Assembly: GCA_024364805.1 (NCBI GenBank)
Contig: CM044495.1
Coordinates: 9,852,436-9,875,161 of the forward strand
From: Euprymna scolopes
Lineage: Eukaryota > Mollusca > Cephalopoda > Sepiida > Sepiolidae
Direction: 5' to 3'
Length of the DNA: 22,726 nt
Shown here one piece after another: positions 18,070 to 22,726 of the stretch. The translations under genes were made by a program, and so were the position numbers. The stretch's first letter is position 1. Every line of letters starts with the position of its first letter. The notes beneath the pieces are model-generated. The model made no database searches. It saw only the letters and a program-made list of their open reading frames with translations, and was not told the origin of the DNA.

Positions 18070-18425
18070 ATCAAACTTGAAAAGAATGCCCGAGCGACAG
18101 GTCCTGCCATTTCACTCGAAATCACAACAGATTCCACATTAGTTTATCGTTTGCAAAAGGACACACTCTCAGGCTATTAGGTTCTTTGGCATCCGCTCTG
18201 TCGAGGCCAATTCATATGAGAGTCTATCGTAATCCAATGATGTCTAGTGCCAGTCGGAAGATATGAGAGAAAATGCTTTGCCTAGAAACTCTGCAGACAC
18301 TTTTTAAGACTATTTTAAAGTTACAAATAAAAAAAAAACATTGTCTTTCCCAGTTAGAGACCTTACAAGATTGTTGCGAAAAATCCGTTACTTGTGAAGT
18401 TTTAAAATAAAATAAATATACTCAC
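18070..18425. other. GC-richer patch then AT-rich DNA
   Basis: 18085-18300 is less AT-rich and holds short open stretches on both strands but no recognised domain. It may be an unclassified repeat. Confidence 0.4.
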
Positions 18426-18488
18426 TTGTGATTAGGAATGTTTTGCACGATACAAATCCCTCAATATTATCACTTTTCCAATTATAAA
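18426..18488 (-). CDS. Candidate short coding exon, unidentified
   Basis: 63 nt bounded on the minus strand by a strong acceptor (TTATTTTATTTTCTTAG) and a good donor (CACAA/GTGAGT). Only the frame that takes two bases from the first codon is open: YNWKSDNIEGFVSCKTFLIT. Both ends are phase 1. No family recognised. Very short, so chance is a real possibility. Confidence 0.25.
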
Positions 18489-18667
18489 CTAAGAAAATAA
18501 AATAATGTAAAACGCTGTCTTGGCTTTTTATACGTTATGTTCAAAACGTTTTAATTTTCAAGTTTTATATCAATTAAAATATTTTATTCTCTGTTTGTGT
18601 GTGCCCACCGCTACTGTAGACTACGCTATTATAAAACTATCTACTACTCCTTAAGCGACTAATAAAT

Positions 18668-18828
18668 AGGGCTATAACAAAAGAATATTCGTATCATTGT
18701 TTTGACTCTCGAGTATTTATCCGTTAATTAATCGAGAACCACATCACTCTATCTAAAACATATAAGATATTAACTGATATATACTCGAGTCAAAATAATA
18801 AAAAAGAATATTCTCTTGTCATAGCCTT
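18668..18828. mobile_element. About 160-bp terminal-inverted-repeat element (MITE-like)
   Basis: The arms 18669-18731 and 18766-18828 are inverted repeats: GGCTATAACAAAAGAATATT and, farther in, TTTTGACTC..GAGTAT.TATC.GTTAAT, with the complement at the right end. About 35 bp lie between them. Bordered by AT-rich DNA, so a target duplication cannot be fixed. No transposase; non-autonomous. Divergence between the arms suggests it is not young. Confidence 0.85.
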
Positions 18829-18909
18829 AAAATACAAAAGTATAAAATATAAATTAAAATAACGTTAAATCAGTTTTTTTATAGACAAGGATTCATAATT
18901 TGTATTATT

Positions 18910-18998
18910 CGGACTACTGTTGCGATTCACAGTAGCTTCTTATACCCCAGTGGCATTGTGCCTTGTTTGAGGTGAATATGACTAAGAAAAAAAAAGAA
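18910..18998 (+). mobile_element. LINE 3' tail fragment
   Basis: CACAGTAGCTTCTTATACC, then CCAGTGGCATTGTGCCTTGTTTGAGGTGAAT, then an A-rich end. It matches the tail at 19415-19470 (AAGTGGCGATATGCCTTGTCAAGGGTGAA) and the segment CACAGTAGCTTATACGATCCAGTG at 21784-21807. Only the 3' untranslated part is kept. Confidence 0.65.
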
Positions 18999-19147
18999 GG
19001 AACATAGGGATTATAACGGAGCGTTTTATCCGTTGCTCCACGGATCTTCTTAGACTAATTTAATGGAAACGTAAAATGTAACCTGTAGTCCTAATCGACA
19101 TCTAACACCAACGTAGAGCTTTACAATTAGAGAAAACAATCTTATTT
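18999..19147. other. Short unassigned stretch
   Basis: Contains a GAGCGTTTTATCCGTTGCTC inverted pair; nothing else recognised. Confidence 0.4.
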
Positions 19148-19259
19148 AACAGCGAAGTGCAATAATATTGCCAACCACTTCACTGTTGAGGTCCCTAAAT
19201 ACCAACAGCGAAGTACAATAATATTGCCAACCACTTCACTGTTGAGGTCCCTAAAGCCA
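19148..19259. repeat. Tandem 56-bp repeat, each unit a hairpin
   Basis: Two head-to-tail units (19148-19203 and 19204-19259) that differ at only a few bases. Each unit contains CAACAGCGAAGT-type and ACTTCACTGTTG-type arms around CAATAATATTG, itself a palindrome. The near identity points to a recent duplication. Confidence 0.93.
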
Positions 19260-19475
19260 GAAAGCTTTTTAGTCTAATAGCTTATTTCCTCGAACAGCTA
19301 AGCTTTGGAATTCCCTACCTGCTTCCCTGACTGTACTTATATGCAACAGTTTAAATGTAACGCAAACCAATATCTTGCTAACTTTTCTTGGACATGGTCC
19401 CAAATAGTGACCCCTTACGTCCAAGTGGCGATATGCCTTGTCAAGGGTGAACGCGAGTAAAAAAATAAAGCAGTA
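19260..19475 (+). mobile_element. LINE C-terminal end and 3' tail
   Basis: RTAKLWNSLPAS (about 19294-19329) in one frame, then MQQFKCNANQYLANF (about 19339-19386) in another, follow the classic end of LINE ORF2 (FFPRTARLWNSLP...FP..Y.L..FK..VN..L). The tail GTCCAAGTGGCGATATGCCT ends in an A-rich run. One frame change separates the blocks and the first part (SFF-P) is degraded. 5'-truncated. Confidence 0.85.
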
Positions 19476-19499
19476 AAAAGTAATTATGTACAAGTTACT

Positions 19500-19524
19500 T
19501 TATTATTAATTATTATTATTATTT
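19500..19524. repeat. (TTA)n microsatellite
   Basis: About seven imperfect TTA units. Confidence 0.9.
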
Positions 19525-19767
19525 CGAAAACTCCGTAGAAAGTTTACGGTTTTTTAGAAAATTAGATTATTACTTGATTAACAAATGGCGAGAAAAGATA
19601 AATCCTTTCCAAGTTAAAATCGGGGACCAAAAATGAGTTGATATTTATTTTCTTGTTCAAGTTCTTCAGCGCCATTATTGAAGGGAACATTCCTAGCCAG
19701 CCGGGCTAACAAGGCATACGAACAAATTTCATTCATTTCGAAAAAAATCAGATGGTTTTCTTAGTAG

Positions 19768-19826
19768 ATGGTTTTCCCCGATATATTTCTAGCCAGACTT
19801 CTTTCTAGAAAGGCATCGGAGATAAC
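19768..19826. repeat. Hairpin motif with CCGATATxTTTCTAG arms
   Basis: TTCCCCGATATATTTCTAGC pairs with CTTTCTAGAAAGGCATCGGAGA in inverted orientation. A half copy (AACTAGAAAGATATCGGAGAAA) is at 20641-20662. It lies right before the LINE end at 19830 and inside the tail region of the SINE at 20492, so it may be a shared 3' or insertion-site motif. Confidence 0.55.
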
Positions 19827-20095
19827 GTAACAGTGTCCAGCATCCTAAGTGTGCCCTTTTCCAAACCTTCACAAAAAAACACTCGACTAGCTACAACCAC
19901 TGCCTACAATTCCCCCATCATCTCTCTGCTCCTAAATCTAAACGCAGATTCCATGAACAAAGCTTCTTTCCAAGAACTACCCGCCTGTGGAACACGATTT
20001 CACTGGCGTGCTTCCCGGCTGAATAAATTATAGTAGCCTTCAAGTACAATGTAAACAAGTTCTTGTCGAGCCGACCCCATAAATAATCAAATTCT
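19827..20095 (+). mobile_element. LINE C-terminal end
   Basis: NTRLATTTAYNSP (about 19877-19915) in one frame, then HHLSAPKSKRRFHEQ and SFFPRTTRLWNTISLACFPA in a second, then VAFKYNVNKFLSSRP. This follows the order of a LINE ORF2 C-terminus (TRLA....Y......SFFPRT.RLWNSLP...FP......FK..VN..L). At least one frame change and one stop (after the FPAE block) break it. 5'-truncated. No long A tail seen. Confidence 0.88.
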
Positions 20096-20175
20096 ACCCA
20101 ATCTATACCATTAACTATTACTACACTATCACAGTACAGTCATTAAGCTTTTATCGTCGAGTGGCTTTCGGACCT
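20096..20175. other. Unassigned stretch between LINE end and SINE
   Basis: No structure recognised. Confidence 0.4.
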
Positions 20176-20290
20176 TGATAACTGGTGACACTCTTAAAAA
20201 TGTTTTTATGAAACGAACTGGATTCGAACTAGGAACACCCAGGTTTTAAGTCTCTGTGGTTTACTACTTCACTATGTCATTTCTAACAAA
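20176..20290 (-). mobile_element. tRNA-derived SINE, minus orientation
   Basis: Minus strand: a tRNA-like head with GACTTAAAACCTGGGTG (anticodon-arm region) and a perfect B box, AGTTCGAATCCAG. Same family as 20490-20660: GACTTAWAACCTGGGTG and GTTCGAATCCAGTTCG are shared. The A box is degraded. The 3' part runs into AT-rich DNA. The parent tRNA is not certain (Ile- or Met-like anticodon arm). Confidence 0.65.
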
Positions 20291-20489
20291 CCTAAGATAT
20301 TTCGGATATATCCACAAAGGTTTTTAAACTTTTGGCAGTTGAAACTGATTTAGAATAGAACGACTACAAAATAAATGTTTACATTAGCTGTTTAACGTGC
20401 ATAAAATTGAACTTTTTTTAAATGCTTTTATGCATTGGAACGGTTTTTCGTTTTGATAATTTTTCATTCTTCAATTTATTAATGGGTAA

Positions 20490-20660
20490 GGAATTGACAG
20501 TAGCAAGATAGTTAACAATCCGGACTTATAACCTGGGTGTGTTAGGTTCGAATCCAGTTCGATCCACAGAAGAAACATTTGCACTTAACGCTGTTGACAA
20601 AATTCTGTAAGTACCGGATGTTTTTTTTCCAGAAAGAGTTCTAACTAGAAAGATATCGGA
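20490..20660 (+). mobile_element. tRNA-derived SINE, plus orientation
   Basis: Head TAGCAAGATAGTTAAC (A-box region), CCGGA-CTTATAA-CCTGG (anticodon arm with loop TAT), and B box GGTTCGAATCC, a perfect match to GWTCRANNC. It is followed by about 90 bp of body and the CTAGAAAGATATCGGAGAAA motif. Shares head and body start (AACATTT) with the minus copy about 250 bp upstream. Confidence 0.7.
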
Positions 20661-20668
20661 GAAACCAA

Positions 20669-21485
20669 TGAAAACCATAGACTCCTCTTATTCATGCAAG
20701 ATGGATGAATAAATTTACCCCAACTGTTTAATCGGCTTAATGTTTTTTATTTCAAACTTTTGGTATTCTTTTATTGGTATTTATTTGCTTCCCCACGGGA
20801 GCAACATGTGGCACAAGGTCGGTTTTAATCTGGGGATAAACCGCCTCCCCCAAAAAGGAGCACCCTGGACGTAGGTAAAAATAAAAATTACCTTAATATA
20901 GAAAAGGGTTTATCTACATTGACTAAGGACAAATAAACACGTGTAGCGTCAGAACATATACTATACTGTGATCTCAGCGCGCCGCCAGATCAACCTTTTC
21001 TTCTTTATTCATATCACTTTATTAAATAAAGAAATTAATTTGTCAAGTCTACAGTTTCTATTACTATCAACATTAATGCGTAATCCCATTTTTGAATTGA
21101 TTTTCAATTACGAAGGCAAGAAGCTATTTAACACTTTAAAAATTAATTTTACGAAAATCTTCGGCTTTTAAATAATGATTTTAATGAAAAAAACATACTT
21201 GTTCGACAAAAGCCAGATATAAATTATGCATTGTCTATTTCTGAGAATTTGTTCATAAAATGTTCTAAGAGGAAAATGATTCTTCAAACCTTCTTTTTAA
21301 TGTGGTTCGTTTTCTTTGTTTGTTTTTGCGCCTTCCTACAATTTCCGTTGCCATGGTGACGGTTTTGTCTTCTGTCGAGATGACAACAAATGCCAGCTGC
21401 CCTTCCCATGAGAACTGTCTTCTCTGTATCCGTGGATCAGAATTGATTGAAAATTAGGTCTGGAATTCAAATCTGCTTTTTTCTT
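20669..21485. other. Gene-poor stretch with an unclassified GC-richer patch
   Basis: 20790-20875 is GC-richer and has an open frame containing LPHGSNMWHKVGFNLGINR, with no family recognised. The rest is AT-rich with a chance ATG frame at 20968-21171. 21340-21440 is less AT-rich but featureless. Confidence 0.45.
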
Positions 21486-21572
21486 AGCGATGCCTTGGTT
21501 GGTGGCAGTGGTGAAGTGGATATCATCGCAAGCTGACAGTTTGGCGTCCGGGGTTCGAACCCACCGCATTAT
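21486..21572 (+). mobile_element. tRNA-derived SINE head, second family
   Basis: TGGCAGTGGTGAAGTGG (A-box region) and GGGGTTCGAACCCACC (perfect B box with an extended T-stem) lie at tRNA-like spacing. The anticodon region is GCAAGCTGACAGTTTGG. The T arm differs from the SINEs at 20.2 and 20.5 kb, so this is a separate family. What follows is T-rich with no clear body. The parent tRNA is unresolved. Confidence 0.6.
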
Positions 21573-21634
21573 TTTCCTTTAATCTTTTCCTTTTCCATCA
21601 TAACATTACTGTACCTTTGTCTACAATATCAACT

Positions 21635-21850
21635 CTAATAGCCTTTTTTCCTAGGGCGTTTGCTCTTAGAATTCCCTGCATGTTCCCAGTTTCCTCAACG
21701 TACGGCCATACACAAGTTTAAATGTAATAGAAGCAAATACCTTGATGCACACCTTCCTATCCTATCTGCCTCTTATAAATCTGACCCCTATCACAGTAGC
21801 TTATACGATCCAGTGAAAATATTGGCGTAAATATCAGTAAAATTTAAAAT
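21635..21850 (+). mobile_element. LINE C-terminal end and 3' tail
   Basis: FFPRAFALRIPCMFPVSSTY (from about 21644) and then, after a frame change, AIHKFKCNRSKYLDAHLP (about 21704-21757). This corresponds to SFFPRTARLWNSLP..FP..Y.L.KFK..VNKYL. The segment CACAGTAGCTTATACGATCC and A-rich end match the tail at 18924. 5'-truncated and dead. Confidence 0.82.
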
Positions 21851-21961
21851 ACAGACGTTAAAATATATTCCTTCGTTCTTTGTTCAATTTTTTATTCACC
21901 AGAATAAGGCACGTTGCCACTGAAATGAGATTAGAGGCCACATTGATAGGTGGAAGCTTAC

Positions 21962-22016
21962 GTGAGAAGTCGGGAAGCAAGATATATATTTCTGCATATT
22001 TGTAAAGTTGGGGAAA
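21962..22016 (-). CDS. Candidate short coding exon, unidentified
   Basis: 55 nt between an excellent acceptor (TTCTTCTCCTTTTCCCAG) and donor (CTCAC/GTAAGC) on the minus strand, with the open frame FPQLYKYAEIYILLPDFS. It is part of a longer open frame (21858-22112). The plus strand across the same DNA is also open for 60 codons with a charged composition, and has its own acceptor at 21902, so the coding strand is uncertain. Phase is compatible with the candidate at 18426. No family recognised. Confidence 0.22.
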
Positions 22017-22139
22017 CTGGGAAAAGGAGAAGAATTGCAGAGTCAAAAAAGCAATTTGAGTCTGAAGTTTTCCAGCATCTGGAGACCACAACATGTGCTG
22101 TGTTTTCACCAATTCGGCGTAATGTTGTCATTATCTAAA

Positions 22140-22726
22140 TCATGCTATTATGTTTTCTTAATTAACGAGTCAAATGTATGCATCTATGTACGTTGTTCTT
22201 AGTATAACGGACTGTTGTCCTCGTGCCTAAATTTCTATCTTAACGGCCCGTGACTCTACTATTCTTACAGGTGCGTGTCAACATATATAGTACACATACA
22301 CATGACGACATACGTATCTGCTGTTGGTCGCTTCTGGGTGAAACCGACACCTGCTGTAACAAAAAACGCTTCAAGGCAGGGACCCAAGACGAAGTGAGTT
22401 TTTATGTTTTTTTTATTCACTCTTAGGCACCCCACCATCACAAAATGGAGTAACTGACGATCTTTGGCTTAAGAGTTCTCTATTTGAGACCGTCATCTTT
22501 CTCATGAGGTAACCTTCTTTACTCATATTGCTTGGTCGCGCAGCTCAAATCTAACTCAACTGACTTAACTCAGCTTACTCCAACCAAAGCACTTGACACG
22601 TCATGTTCATTCCCCGCTTCATACTTCCGGTGCAAATGATCAGTCAACAAGGTTCGACACCTGTCAAAACATTTAACCATTTAAATTCTCTGTTGTTTAC
22701 TCCGCTAGATAGATAATTATATAAAC
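22140..22726. other. Right end of window
   Basis: Apart from the exon candidate at 22271, no frame, RNA or repeat recognised. A B-box-like GGTTCGACACC at 22652-22662 has no A box in range. Confidence 0.5.
22271..22393 (+). CDS. Candidate coding exon, frame uncertain
   Basis: 123 nt between an acceptor (CTACTATTCTTACAG) and a strong donor (ACGAA/GTGAGT). Two frames are open across it: one with ICCWSLLGETDTCCNKKRF, one with VSAVGRFWVKPTPAVTKNAS. The second would join in phase to the plus-strand candidate at 17046, but the joined peptide would not continue an RGS domain. Less AT-biased than the flanks. It could be a repeat fragment that happens to carry splice-like edges. Confidence 0.25.

Noticed and set aside
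22640-22670. B-box match GGTTCGACACC
   Set aside because: No A box or tRNA-like fold upstream.
1-22726. CRISPR arrays, bacterial promoters, ribosome binding sites, replication origins
   Set aside because: No regularly spaced repeats, and splice sites, SINEs and LINEs show that this is eukaryotic DNA.

Overview
This is AT-rich, intron- or intergene-like animal DNA with no complete protein-coding gene that I can recognise. The density of microsatellites, tRNA- and 5S-derived short repeats, foldback elements and decayed LINE 3' ends, together with a few splice-bounded open frames, fits a large invertebrate genome. A lophotrochozoan, perhaps a mollusc or cephalopod, is my guess; the sequence does not settle it.

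Layout. 1-735 is a dispersed repeat carrying an antisense tRNA-Cys relic; its partner lies at 7236-7735 in the same orientation. A TA/CA microsatellite leads into a short interspersed element with a clear 5S rRNA head (785-1055), followed by a large imperfect inverted repeat (1083-1622). 1.6-9 kb is mostly featureless AT-rich DNA with two long copies of another dispersed repeat (2.55 and 5.88 kb), copies of a short palindromic element (3.97 and 4.45 kb), an NRF1/ETS-like motif (4.30 kb) and a 27-bp tandem duplication (8.14 kb). A reverse-transcriptase fragment of a LINE lies at 9.10-9.37 kb. The best candidate host exon is on the minus strand at 11031-11117; its splice acceptor abuts a half copy of the palindromic element. 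13.0-15.9 kb holds two foldback elements (200 bp and about 410 bp). A complete 108-bp copy of the palindromic element lies at 16.71 kb and a plausible plus-strand coding exon at 17046-17137. 17.65-18.07 kb holds a pair of related, coding-like minus-strand segments, one preceded by an ankyrin-like stretch. 18.67-21.85 kb is a graveyard of LINE 3' ends, all in plus orientation, mixed with tRNA-derived SINEs, a 160-bp terminal-inverted-repeat element and a 56-bp tandem hairpin repeat. The last 900 bp hold two weak exon candidates.

How it fits together. The elements are mostly parasitic and the genes, if real, are seen only as isolated exons on both strands, so no pathway or operon can be described. 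The likely active players in the past are one LINE family (RT core at 9.1 kb and C-terminal ends at 19-22 kb look alike in style) and the Pol III-derived SINEs that such LINEs mobilise. Several short inverted-repeat elements look like non-autonomous DNA transposons, but no transposase was seen.
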